Positions 57,613-64,000 of a stretch of DNA of 64,000 bases are shown one piece after another. Under the pieces are notes generated by a model, which saw nothing but the letters and a program-made list of their open reading frames with translations, made no database searches and was not told where the DNA came from. Position numbers and translations under genes: made by a program. The stretch is from assembly GCF_000406945.1 (NCBI RefSeq), contig NZ_KE136354.1:2530000-2593999 (forward strand), in the 5' to 3' direction. The DNA is from Enterococcus dispar ATCC 51266 (GTDB taxonomy: Bacteria; Bacillota; Bacilli; Lactobacillales; Enterococcaceae). Within the stretch, counting starts at the first letter, position 1. Every line of letters starts with the position of its first letter.

Positions 57613-58185
57613 TTGCTAGATAAATCAATTCCTTATAAAGAAGTCTGGATGAAACGGCCGTTGCATCTTCCTGTGTCCAAACAGAGTTTACCCAGTGGTT
57701 TTTCTTTTCAATTTTATCAAATAGGCGATGAGAAGGCATGGGGTGAAATTGAAAGTAGTGTCTTAGAATTTGAGGACCAAAACGAGGCAGCGGCGTATTT
57801 TCAGCGTACTTTTGCTCCTTATCCAGAAAAATTAGCGCAGCAAATGCTTTTTGTCGTAGCACCCAATGGAGAAAAAATCGCCACTTGTACTGCCTGGCAA
57901 AAACAAATACACGCGCAGAATTATCCGTTATTTCACTGGTTGGCAGTGAAACCTGAATATCAAGGTTTGGGAGTAGCAAAAGCCTTGGTAGCCCATACAT
58001 TAATGCTTTTTCAAACATTAATGAAAGAAGAGCCGACTGTTTACCTCCATACCCAGACTTGGAGCCATGATGCTATTAGCTTATATGAAAAATATGACTT
58101 TTCATTAATGAGTCATAATCTTAATGGAACAGTTAATGACGATTATCCAACGGTTGTTCAAATTTTAAATAAATTAAAAACATAA
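57613..58185 (+). CDS. GNAT family N-acetyltransferase
   Basis: A protein of 190 residues. The core motif is LAVKPEYQGLGVAKALVAH (about 115-133), and the C-terminus has SHDAISLYEKYDF. The N-terminal ~60 residues (KRPLHLPVSKQSLPSGFSF) are an extension before the fold. The start is TTG after AAAGGAGTG. It is co-transcribed with the preceding GNAT gene. Substrate unknown. A 159-codon frame on the other strand is a shadow. Confidence 0.85.
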   Translation: MLDKSIPYKEVWMKRPLHLPVSKQSLPSGFSFQFYQIGDEKAWGEIESSVLEFEDQNEAAAYFQRTFAPYPEKLAQQMLFVVAPNGEKIATCTAWQKQIHAQNYPLFHWLAVKPEYQGLGVAKALVAHTLMLFQTLMKEEPTVYLHTQTWSHDAISLYEKYDFSLMSHNLNGTVNDDYPTVVQILNKLKT

Positions 58186-58256
58186 AATGTATTCGTTTTC
58201 ACAATCGTTGTTTTAGCTGTACAATAAAAGAAGTAAATGGACAAGGAGGTCATGTC

Positions 58257-58760
58257 TTGAAAGAATTGACGCTTTTAAAAGGAAACAAAACAGAAAAAGA
58301 ATATCAAGTTTTTGAAGACGAAAAAGAAGTTTATTATGTATCAGAAGTTTTAACACTACCCACTAGAAAAAGATATTACTTGTATCAAGAAGGAGGTAAA
58401 AAATTAGGAGAGATAAAACGCAAACGCTATAGTATGGGGTATGTTGATTTACCCCGCTTATTTTTAAAATTGAATGCTTATAACGAAATTAGTATTCTCA
58501 AAGATATGCAAAATTTTCGTACCAGTTATGAAATTAAAGGTGAAAAATTGGCACTAGCGGGGACTTTTTTAGGGGATAAATTTGATGTCACCAGAGGAAA
58601 TGAAAAAATAGCGAGTGTCCAAGTTACTAAAGAAAACGACAATTACATTTTTACCGTTCAAGTGCTAAAAGAAAACTTGGAAATACTGATTGTAGGCTTT
58701 GTAAGCTTATTAAGCTTTGTTTATGAACATGAAAACGTTAATTTAGATCCAGTGCAATAA
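58257..58760 (+). CDS. LURP-one-related (YxjI-like) protein, tentative
   Basis: A protein of 167 residues with a beta-rich pattern: YYVSEVLTLPTRKRYYLYQ, then GGKKLGEIKRKRYS, YEIKGEKLALAG and FDVTRGNEKIASVQVTKE. These alternate in the way of the LURP-one-related (Tubby-like beta barrel) family. No signal peptide or catalytic residues are seen. The start is TTG behind AAGGAGG. It stands alone with a terminator after it. Function unknown; the family call is by pattern. Confidence 0.5.
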   Translation: MKELTLLKGNKTEKEYQVFEDEKEVYYVSEVLTLPTRKRYYLYQEGGKKLGEIKRKRYSMGYVDLPRLFLKLNAYNEISILKDMQNFRTSYEIKGEKLALAGTFLGDKFDVTRGNEKIASVQVTKENDNYIFTVQVLKENLEILIVGFVSLLSFVYEHENVNLDPVQ

Positions 58761-58806
58761 AAAGAGAAGTTGTTTGCTTTTTAAGTAAACAGCTTCTCTT
58801 TTTTTA
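58760..58806. terminator. Terminator after the LURP-one-like gene
   Basis: AAGAGAAG, one mismatch, TGTTT pair with AAACAGCTTCTCTT around GCTTTTTAAGT; T-rich on one side and A-rich on the other, so it may also end the small convergent gene. Confidence 0.8.
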
Positions 58807-58971
58807 TTATCTACTCAAGGCATGACGTAATACTTGTTTTTGCCAAGCATTTTCGTAATGAGCCAATTGTTCATGATAGTTGCGTGTTCCTTTTTGAATC
58901 CGGACTTGCATGAATTTGATCAAGAGTAAAAATGCGGTGATGATACCAAATAAAAGAATAAATTGTAACAT
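58807..58971 (-). CDS. Small membrane protein, 54 residues
   Basis: A 54-codon gene on the minus strand with a strong AGGAGGTGAGG just before its ATG. The product MLQFILLFGIITAFLLLIKF has one N-terminal membrane helix (residues 2-20) followed by a charged cytoplasmic-type tail (MQVRIQKGTRNYHEQLAHYE...). It is divergent from the Crp/Fnr gene; the 90 nt between them contain the GACATATGTC palindrome, which may control both. I do not recognise a family. The clean binding site and amino acid make-up argue that it is a real gene. Confidence 0.7.
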   Translation of the reverse strand: MLQFILLFGIITAFLLLIKFMQVRIQKGTRNYHEQLAHYENAWQKQVLRHALSR

Positions 58972-59021
58972 CTTCCTCACCTCCTGAAACTAGTTTACCG
59001 TCTTTTGGTTTTCTTCTAATA

Positions 59022-59033
59022 GGACATATGTCA
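59022..59033. promoter_or_regulatory. Palindromic operator before the Crp/Fnr gene
   Basis: GGACATATGTCA (59022-59033), with the perfect core GACATATGTC, lies 28 nt before the Crp/Fnr start and overlaps a CATAAT that could be its -10. The same palindrome follows the gene. It is probably the binding site of the regulator itself. Confidence 0.6.
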
Positions 59034-59060
59034 TAATGAAAAGGATTGGAGGCGGATACA

Positions 59061-59720
59061 TTGCAAAAAAAGTTACTAAATGCAAAACAAGAACAAATTT
59101 TGACCCAGTGGAACTTGGCAAAAGATTGTTTGCGAGGATGTGAAGTATGGCAATTTGAGCAAAGAGAAACGATTATTACGCAAGGTGCATTATTAGATCG
59201 TTTACTTTTTGTATTGGGGGGCAAAGCTAAAGTCTGTACTTTAGCAGATAATGGAAAAAATTTAGTTTTGGCCTATTATATTTCAGATGGCATCATTGGG
59301 GATATGGAGTTTGCGATGAAAAAAGACGAAGCGGCTACAACCATGGTGGCACTTTCTAATTTTCAGTGTATTGCCCTTCCAATTTTGCCTAATGAAACGT
59401 ATTTGCGCCAAAATAGTCTTTTTATCAACACAATGGCCAAAGGTTTAGCAGAAAAGTTACAATTAAGTTCAGAAAATTTTTTATCGGCGGCTTTTTATCC
59501 GGGGAAACAACGTTTATGTGGTTACATCTTACAGTCGGCTTATAAAAACTTCTTTACAGATAATCTAACAGATGTGGCAGCTACAATTGGGATGAGCTAT
59601 CGTCATATGTTTCGCTTGCTAAATGATTTAATAACAGCAGGTGTCTTGCAAAAGGCAGAGGGGGGTTATGAAATCATTCAGCCCGCGCAATTAAAAAATT
59701 TCGCTAACGGCTATTTGTAG
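59061..59720 (+). CDS. Crp/Fnr family transcriptional regulator
   Basis: A regulator of 219 residues. The N-terminal beta-roll (about 25-110) has the glycine-rich turn IIGDMEFAM; a long helix follows; the C-terminal winged helix (about 160-210) has LTDVAATIGMSYRHMFRLL as helix-turn-helix. It resembles YeiL-type members. Cysteines are few and not arranged as in Fnr, so an iron-sulfur cluster is not evident. The TTG at 59061 follows GGAGG; a TTG at 59046 overlaps it. Identical palindromes lie before and after the gene. Confidence 0.88.
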   Translation: MQKKLLNAKQEQILTQWNLAKDCLRGCEVWQFEQRETIITQGALLDRLLFVLGGKAKVCTLADNGKNLVLAYYISDGIIGDMEFAMKKDEAATTMVALSNFQCIALPILPNETYLRQNSLFINTMAKGLAEKLQLSSENFLSAAFYPGKQRLCGYILQSAYKNFFTDNLTDVAATIGMSYRHMFRLLNDLITAGVLQKAEGGYEIIQPAQLKNFANGYL

Positions 59721-59722
59721 TG

Positions 59723-59734
59723 GGACATATGTCC
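59723..59734. promoter_or_regulatory. Second copy of the palindromic operator
   Basis: GGACATATGTCC is a perfect twelve-base palindrome three bases after the Crp/Fnr stop and about 100 nt upstream of the next promoter. It shares GGACATATGTC with the copy at 59022. Confidence 0.6.
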
Positions 59735-59824
59735 TAGCGGTAAAAACTGTGACAACTTTATTTTTTTATTGGGATAATCCAGCTAGCCGCTGATTTTAGT
59801 GCCAAATATTGTGAAGCGCATTTA

Positions 59825-59853
59825 TTGTTCTGTCGTCTTATTACAGCTAAAAT
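59825..59853 (+). promoter_or_regulatory. Promoter of the 59885-61980 gene run
   Basis: TTGTTC (59825-59830), 17 nt, TAAAAT (59848-59853), about 30 nt before the DUF4357-like gene. The GACATATGTC palindrome lies about 90 nt upstream of its -35, a distance suited to activation or unrelated. Confidence 0.5.
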
Positions 59854-59884
59854 GAAAGCAAATAAATAAAATGGGGGCGCTGTG

Positions 59885-60655
59885 ATGAATTTAAATCTTA
59901 CGCTAACACTTACTGATGAGCTTACAGAAATCAATTGGGAAAAATGGCAAAATCATTTGTATTTTGTTCCAGAAACGAAACTTTTACCAAAGGTAGACCG
60001 GGGCATTTATTTAACAACAGCAGACAAACAAATACAGACAGCCGAACTTGAAAGTAAAAAGTCAGCTAGCCAGGATATGATTGTGATTGAAGTCCCTTGG
60101 GAAATGGAGCCGGTACTTTTGCTGCAACAGCTATTAAATGTGTGGGAAGAAAATGGCTTAAAGGTGACTACTCAAAAAACAGCTGAAAAAATTCCCAGCA
60201 ATCAATATGACAATTTATCCGCCTTTCAAAGTGACCTTTTTGCTGTGCTGAGTTTTTTAGGCTATCCAATGAAAAAAGTGAAAAGAAAACCTGCCAAAGC
60301 ACAACATCGTTGGAATAAAAAAGTTAGTGAAGTTGTTTTTCATATTGATTATGAAGGGGCTAAAGGAAAAGCCATTTGGCGTAAGCGCAATGAACTTGTC
60401 TTGTTAAAAGGCGCAGTTTTAAAAGCAGAGGCTCCTATGAATAAAGATGGTAGTGCTGGTTTTGCTGTTCGTTTTACCAATCAATTACGGGATGAAAATG
60501 CTGATAAAATAAAAGATTTTGTGACAACAGATGAGATTGTTTTTAAAAGTGTCAACGAATTGGGCAACTTCTTATATTTCGCTGGTACTAATAGTTGGCT
60601 GGTTTTAAAAGATGATAAGGGCAATACCATTGATAGTTATACAGTGGTGAAATAG
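59885..60655 (+). CDS. DUF4357-like domain protein, function unknown
   Basis: A protein of 256 residues that I do not recognise as a whole. The C-terminal ~90 residues follow the DUF4357 pattern: NELVLLKGAVLKAE, a polar middle with an RDEN stretch, then EIVFKSVNELGNFLYFAGTN, SWLVLKDDKGNTID. The middle has a basic stretch (KKVKRKPAKAQHRWNKK, about 136-152), which could contact nucleic acid. The N-terminus has no signal peptide. GGGGGC precedes ATG at 59885. It is 9 nt before the DUF2200 gene. Confidence 0.5.
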   Translation: MNLNLTLTLTDELTEINWEKWQNHLYFVPETKLLPKVDRGIYLTTADKQIQTAELESKKSASQDMIVIEVPWEMEPVLLLQQLLNVWEENGLKVTTQKTAEKIPSNQYDNLSAFQSDLFAVLSFLGYPMKKVKRKPAKAQHRWNKKVSEVVFHIDYEGAKGKAIWRKRNELVLLKGAVLKAEAPMNKDGSAGFAVRFTNQLRDENADKIKDFVTTDEIVFKSVNELGNFLYFAGTNSWLVLKDDKGNTIDSYTVVK

Positions 60656-60664
60656 GAGAAAGAA

Positions 60665-61015
60665 ATGTCAGAGCGTATTTTTAAAATGCCTTTTGCGAAT
60701 GTTTATCCTTTATATATCAGTAAGGCAGAAAAAAAGGGACGGACAAAAGCTGAAGTGGATGAAATTATTATGTGGTTAACAGGTTTTAGTTATGAGCAAT
60801 TGTTAGCTGAACTGGCCAATAAGACAGATTTTGCGACCTTTTTTGCGCATGCGCCGCAAATAAATCCTGCGGCAAATTTAATTAAAGGAGTGATCTGTGG
60901 GGTGCGGGTTGAAGAAATTGAAGACCCTCTCATGCAAAAAATTCGGTATTTAGATAAATTAATTGATGAGTTGGCCAAAGGAAAGGCATTAAAAAAAATC
61001 TTGCGTAGTAATTAG
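60665..61015 (+). CDS. DUF2200 family protein
   Basis: A protein of 116 residues that matches DUF2200 over its whole length: [77 protein letters not shown]. The family is small, cytoplasmic and of unknown function. GGAGAAAG precedes the ATG. Co-directional with its neighbours, 9 nt after the DUF4357-like gene. Confidence 0.88.
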   Translation: MSERIFKMPFANVYPLYISKAEKKGRTKAEVDEIIMWLTGFSYEQLLAELANKTDFATFFAHAPQINPAANLIKGVICGVRVEEIEDPLMQKIRYLDKLIDELAKGKALKKILRSN

Positions 61016-61074
61016 GTTGTCTTCCACAGCAATCCGTTATATCAAAAAGCACTTGCAATGAAAGAGGTAGAGAG

Positions 61075-61593
61075 ATGAAAATTGCGATTTTAGGATATTC
61101 TGGTAGTGGGAAGTCGACTTTAGCTGCTTATTTAGGTAAGCAGTATCACACGCCTTGTTTACATTTGGATCAAATACAATTTACTGCGAATTGGCAAACA
61201 CGCTCAGATGCTGCTGCTAAAGCGATGGTCACGAATTTCATGAAAAAGTCAGACTGGATTATTGAGGGCAATTATACGCGCTACTTTCAGGCTGAACGTT
61301 TAGAACAAGCAGATCAAATTATTCTATTACTTTTTCCTCGTCATGCATCCCTTTGGCGCGTATTTAAGCGCACGATACGCTACTATCATAAAACACGACC
61401 GGATATGGCCGAAAATTCTCCTGAACATTTTAGTTGGGATTTTTTTTGGTGGATTATTTGGGAAGGGCGTAGCAAATCTGTAAAAAAACATTACCAAGAA
61501 ATTGGCACGCAATATTCCCAAAAGGTGGTTGTTATTCAAAACCAGCGTCAACTGGCTGAATTTTATAAATTGGCTTTACAAAGGAGTGACTAA
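61075..61593 (+). CDS. Small P-loop kinase-like protein (topology-modulation type)
   Basis: A protein of 172 residues with an N-terminal Walker A GYSGSGKST (residues 7-15), HLDQIQFTANW after it, the acceptor-type DWIIEGNYTRYF, and a LID-like arginine-rich middle (FPRHASLWRVFKRTIRY). This is the adenylate kinase-related family often labelled DNA topology modulation protein FlaR; its real substrate is not known. GAGGTAGAG precedes the ATG. The next gene begins directly after its stop. Confidence 0.8.
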   Translation: MKIAILGYSGSGKSTLAAYLGKQYHTPCLHLDQIQFTANWQTRSDAAAKAMVTNFMKKSDWIIEGNYTRYFQAERLEQADQIILLLFPRHASLWRVFKRTIRYYHKTRPDMAENSPEHFSWDFFWWIIWEGRSKSVKKHYQEIGTQYSQKVVVIQNQRQLAEFYKLALQRSD

Positions 61594-61980
61594 ATGGAAT
61601 TTGTCGAATTAAAAAAAATAGCCCAACAGACAATAGCCCCTCGAACTACTGGCCGTAATTGTGAAGTGGGGCATGTAGCTTGTGCACTTCTAACAATGGA
61701 CAATCATGTTTATACTGGTGTTTCCTTAGACTTGCCTTGTGGAATTGGTTTTTGTGCGGAACATAGTGCTGTCGCGGCTATGATTACCGCTAAAGAAAGC
61801 CAAATTAGAAAAATTGTGGCTGTCTATCAAGATGGCAGTATTTTAGCACCTTGCGGTCGGTGTCGAGAATTACTCAGCCAAGTGGATGATAATAATCTGA
61901 ACTGTGAGATTTTATTAACGTCTGGTCCGGTAACACTGGAAAAATTATTACCCACAAGATGGGATGAAAATCGCTACTAA
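61594..61980 (+). CDS. Cytidine deaminase-like enzyme
   Basis: A zinc deaminase of 128 residues. The active site has the ligand and proton shuttle in CAEHSA and the two other zinc cysteines in PCGRCREL. Length and order fit cytidine and blasticidin-type deaminases; the segment before CAEH (DLPCGIGF) differs from ordinary Cdd, so the substrate could be another nucleoside or an antibiotic-like compound. Its ATG abuts the stop of the P-loop gene, with AAAGGAGTG upstream. Confidence 0.8.
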   Translation: MEFVELKKIAQQTIAPRTTGRNCEVGHVACALLTMDNHVYTGVSLDLPCGIGFCAEHSAVAAMITAKESQIRKIVAVYQDGSILAPCGRCRELLSQVDDNNLNCEILLTSGPVTLEKLLPTRWDENRY

Positions 61981-61984
61981 ATTG

Positions 61985-62059
61985 AAAAAACACCCAAATC
62001 CCCAACACGGCTAAGGTCAGATTCTTACCGCTAACTGTGAAGGTTTTGGGTGTTTTTTT
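61985..62059. terminator. Bidirectional terminator
   Basis: AAAAAACACCCAAA (61985-61998) pairs with TTTTGGGTGTTTTTTT (62044-62059) with a 45-nt internal part. It separates the deaminase gene from the convergent anti-sigma gene and overlaps the end of the latter by two bases. Confidence 0.8.
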
Positions 62060-63149
62060 ATTTTTCGGCAGGATAGTGAACACCAGGTAGTTGTGCGCTT
62101 TGGCTAGTAAGTGGAAAGACATCTACTTCAGTAATGTAAGCGCTTTTTATCGCTTCGTTTTGTAAGATTTTTTCTAGTTCAAAAGCTGGTAAACGTAAAG
62201 TAGCGCCATAAATTTTAATGCCATTTTTTTCCACCTCTTGTAAGATGTTTTTTAGCGTTGGTTTTTGCAGCAAATGCGTATCTTGGGCTAGAAAAATCTC
62301 ATTTTCAATTAGATAGTTAAGGATTGATTTAAAATGAGTCGTTTGTCTTTTTTCTTCAGACCAGTTATTTTGTTTATCATCGACTAGAGAGCCGATTAAG
62401 AGGGGGAAATCTTGATTTAATTTTTTCTCATTGGTAATCGCGACACTAATTCCCGAAAAACTGACAGAAGGAGCATAGCCCACTACCATTGGCGCTTCAT
62501 TTTTATCAACTGCCTTTTGTGGGGGGCGAACAGCTTGCCATAATGTTTCTGCACCAGTAGTGGTGATATTCAGCCAGTCTGAATAATCTGAAATGCTTTT
62601 ATCTTCTTTAAATGCAAGATCGACGGTCACATAAGTACTTTTTGGTAAAGGTTTGATATTTTCCAACAAATTACTTTTGCTAAGATTACTGTCAGCTGAC
62701 GCTATTTTATCTGGGTGGAATTGGCTAGCTGATGCTACTTCTTGGTTAAAAATAGGAGAGATGGGATAGAAATTATTATCGTAGTGGCACTTGTTGCGCT
62801 TTATTTCTAACCCTCTAAACCCCACTACCTTATTACTATATTTTGGACTATAAGTTTCTTTAATTTGATAGGTACCAATGCCAGTTTTATCTATTGTCAA
62901 ATCACTCATCTCGTAACTGGGTAAGGTTAGTTCGTTGTAAATTTGCCGATTAAAAAGGTACTGATTGTTAGCTAAATACGCGTTTTTGCTGGTTGGATTA
63001 TAAAAGAATTGGTTTAAAATTTTAGGTGCTGACCAAAATAAGCCGAGGGTTAAAAAGGCTGCAATGGTGACAAGAAGTAAATTTTTTTGCTGATTTTTTT
63101 TCTTAATATTTTTTTGGATCTTTTCAAAATCAAAATTTTGTGGTTTCAT
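62058..63149 (-). CDS. Membrane anti-sigma factor with sigma-regulator C-terminal domain
   Basis: A protein of 363 residues: a short basic cytoplasmic N-terminus (residues 1-22), one membrane segment (about 23-41), and a large extracytoplasmic domain. The C-terminal half (about 160-345) with STYVTVDLAFKEDKS, ETLWQAVRPPQK, VGYAPSVSFSG and YGATLRLPAFELEKILQ matches the sigma factor regulator family linked to ECF sigma genes. It overlaps the sigma gene by 20 nt and most likely holds that sigma factor at the membrane until an envelope signal. It lacks the domains of RsiV. Confidence 0.82.
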   Translation of the reverse strand: MKPQNFDFEKIQKNIKKKNQQKNLLLVTIAAFLTLGLFWSAPKILNQFFYNPTSKNAYLANNQYLFNRQIYNELTLPSYEMSDLTIDKTGIGTYQIKETYSPKYSNKVVGFRGLEIKRNKCHYDNNFYPISPIFNQEVASASQFHPDKIASADSNLSKSNLLENIKPLPKSTYVTVDLAFKEDKSISDYSDWLNITTTGAETLWQAVRPPQKAVDKNEAPMVVGYAPSVSFSGISVAITNEKKLNQDFPLLIGSLVDDKQNNWSEEKRQTTHFKSILNYLIENEIFLAQDTHLLQKPTLKNILQEVEKNGIKIYGATLRLPAFELEKILQNEAIKSAYITEVDVFPLTSQSAQLPGVHYPAEK

Positions 63150-63639
63150 CTTGTAAAATCTCCTTTAATTTTTGTCGGCTGCGATACATTTTTATTTTGA
63201 CTTGTCCCAGCGATAAATTTGTAAAAGTTGCAATCTCTTTTGTCGGCCAATCTAAAAAGTAAAATAGATAGAGTAACTCTCTTTCAGGAGCAGAAAGCAG
63301 ATAAAGTGCTTGATAGAGCCTATTCTTTTTTTCACTATGTAAAAGTTGTTCCAAAGGTGAGGCTGAAGAATTTAAAATTACTTGTGACTTTGCCTGCTCA
63401 AAAGAGGTCATTTGCCACCGCTTTTTCTGACGTTGTTCGTCTAGGTAACGATTTTTAATCACTCTTAAAAGCCAAAACTTTATCATATCTTTGGTTAAGT
63501 TATCTAATGACTTGACCAGTTGATAAAAAGCTTCACTCACTAAATCTTCGGCTAATGCAGCATCTTTGGTTAGACTAAAAGCATAAAGCCAGCATTCTTT
63601 AGCGTATTGTTCATATAAAATAGCCAGTTCTGGCTTCAT
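63130..63639 (-). CDS. ECF-type RNA polymerase sigma factor
   Basis: A sigma factor of 169 residues. Region 2 is seen in DAALAEDLVSEAFYQLVKSL and FWLLRVIKNRYLDEQR; region 4 in LSAPERELLYLFYFLDWPTK and SLGQVKIKMYRSRQKLKEIL. The ATG at 63639 is best spaced from GAAGGGG; a GTG at 63648 is the alternative. An ECF-like promoter lies directly upstream. It overlaps the gene for its presumed anti-sigma factor. Confidence 0.92.
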   Translation of the reverse strand: MKPELAILYEQYAKECWLYAFSLTKDAALAEDLVSEAFYQLVKSLDNLTKDMIKFWLLRVIKNRYLDEQRQKKRWQMTSFEQAKSQVILNSSASPLEQLLHSEKKNRLYQALYLLSAPERELLYLFYFLDWPTKEIATFTNLSLGQVKIKMYRSRQKLKEILQDETTKF

Positions 63640-63660
63640 CTTTTTCACCCCTTCGCTTTA

Positions 63661-63688
63661 AAAACGTTTCTCTTACTGTTTGGTTACA
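63661..63688 (-). promoter_or_regulatory. ECF-type promoter of the sigma/anti-sigma pair
   Basis: Read on the minus strand: TGTAACC (63688-63682), 15 nt, CGTTTT (63666-63661), ending about 20 nt before the sigma gene. AAC at -35 and CGT at -10 are the hallmarks of ECF sigma promoters, so the gene pair is probably autoregulated. Confidence 0.65.
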
Positions 63689-63831
63689 TAATTTCTTTAA
63701 TTTTAACATTTCTTTTAACTTTTATTGGAAAGGCTATTTTGAAGGGCGCATACAGGTATAAAAACAAGATGTTTGTTACACTGATTTTAAGTAGAAACTA
63801 AAGTGATCTATTTTAAAAAGGGTGTGGAAGT

Positions 63832-64000
63832 ATGACAGGAAAAATTGCGGCGGTGGGTTTTTATGAAGGTCTGCCAATTAATGATCCAAATAGCTTTCAA
63901 GATGTCACAGTGCCGCGTTCGCAACCTTTGTCCAATGATTTGCTAGTAGCTGTCAGAGGAGTTTCGGTAAATCCTATAGATACGAAGTTACGCCAAAAAG
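63832..64000 (+). CDS. Zinc-type alcohol dehydrogenase-like (MDR) protein, 3' end outside window
   Basis: The first 56 codons of a gene that runs off the right edge. The sequence MTGKIAAVGFYEGLPINDPN continues with SFQDVTVPRSQPLSNDLLVA and VRGVSVNPIDTKLRQ, which is the N-terminal GroES-like part of zinc-binding dehydrogenase/quinone reductase family members (medium-chain). VNPID(T/Y)K is the best conserved piece. GGTGTGGAAG precedes the ATG at 63832. Substrate unknown. Confidence 0.8.
   Translation, partial: MTGKIAAVGFYEGLPINDPNSFQDVTVPRSQPLSNDLLVAVRGVSVNPIDTKLRQK

Noticed and set aside
57539-58018. 159-codon minus-strand frame over the second GNAT gene
   Set aside because: The plus-strand frame has the acetyl-CoA motif QGLGVA and a proper binding site; the other has neither.

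Overview
The window looks like a chromosomal segment of a low-GC lactic acid bacterium close to Enterococcus. The evidence is the S10-spc-alpha ribosomal order with adk and infA, the Enterococcus-like protein sequences (L18, RpoA, DUF2200), strong AGGAGG ribosome binding sites with many GTG/TTG starts, the rnc-smc-HAD-ftsY string, and a citrate/oxaloacetate decarboxylase locus of the enterococcal type. No rRNA, tRNA, CRISPR array, prophage or intact insertion sequence was seen. Protein identities come from reading motifs and family resemblance, not from a database search.

Layout. 1-1274: the end of an ABC phosphonate-type transporter (two PhnE-like permeases). 1319-15793: a promoter, a structured leader and about 30 genes from rpsJ to rplQ, with secY, adk, infA and rpoA; a second promoter sits before infA. 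16014-19234: the energising module of ECF vitamin/metal transporters (ecfA1-ecfA2-ecfT) and truA. 19291-21894: a YfhO-type membrane protein on the minus strand. 22101-22222: a candidate small RNA. 22388-28602: rpmB, an Asp23-like protein, fakA, recG, plsX and acpP, which lean towards fatty acid and phospholipid supply. 29170-35077: an oligopeptide permease operon (oppDFBCA) with an attenuator-like leader. 35248-42081: rnc, smc, a HAD phosphatase and ftsY. 42243-42899: a CPBP-family membrane protein.

42986-56841 holds a divergent two-component pair followed by the citrate fermentation locus. On the minus strand are citG, the GntR regulator citO and the transporter citH; on the plus strand are oadH-oadD-oadB-oadG-like, citCDEFX and oadA. 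Citrate enters through CitH and is split by citrate lyase (CitDEF, with the prosthetic group made and loaded by CitG, CitX and CitC) to acetate and oxaloacetate. The biotin-dependent, sodium-pumping OadA/OadD/OadB complex then decarboxylates oxaloacetate to pyruvate. Catabolite (cre-like) sites and an activator-dependent-looking promoter lie in the 430-bp divergent region.

57142-64000 is a more variable stretch: two GNAT acetyltransferases, a LURP-one-like protein, a 54-residue membrane protein, a Crp/Fnr regulator flanked on both sides by the same palindrome, a DUF4357-like protein, a DUF2200 protein, a small P-loop kinase-like protein, a cytidine-deaminase-like enzyme, an ECF sigma/anti-sigma pair with a recognisable ECF promoter, and the start of a zinc-type dehydrogenase.

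The most interesting items are the candidate small RNA at 22136-22221, the 40-residue OadG-like subunit and the internally duplicated OadH, the paired palindromes around the Crp/Fnr gene, the rewired citO-citG transcription unit next to an unusual two-component system, and several structured leaders. No clearly new multi-gene system was found.
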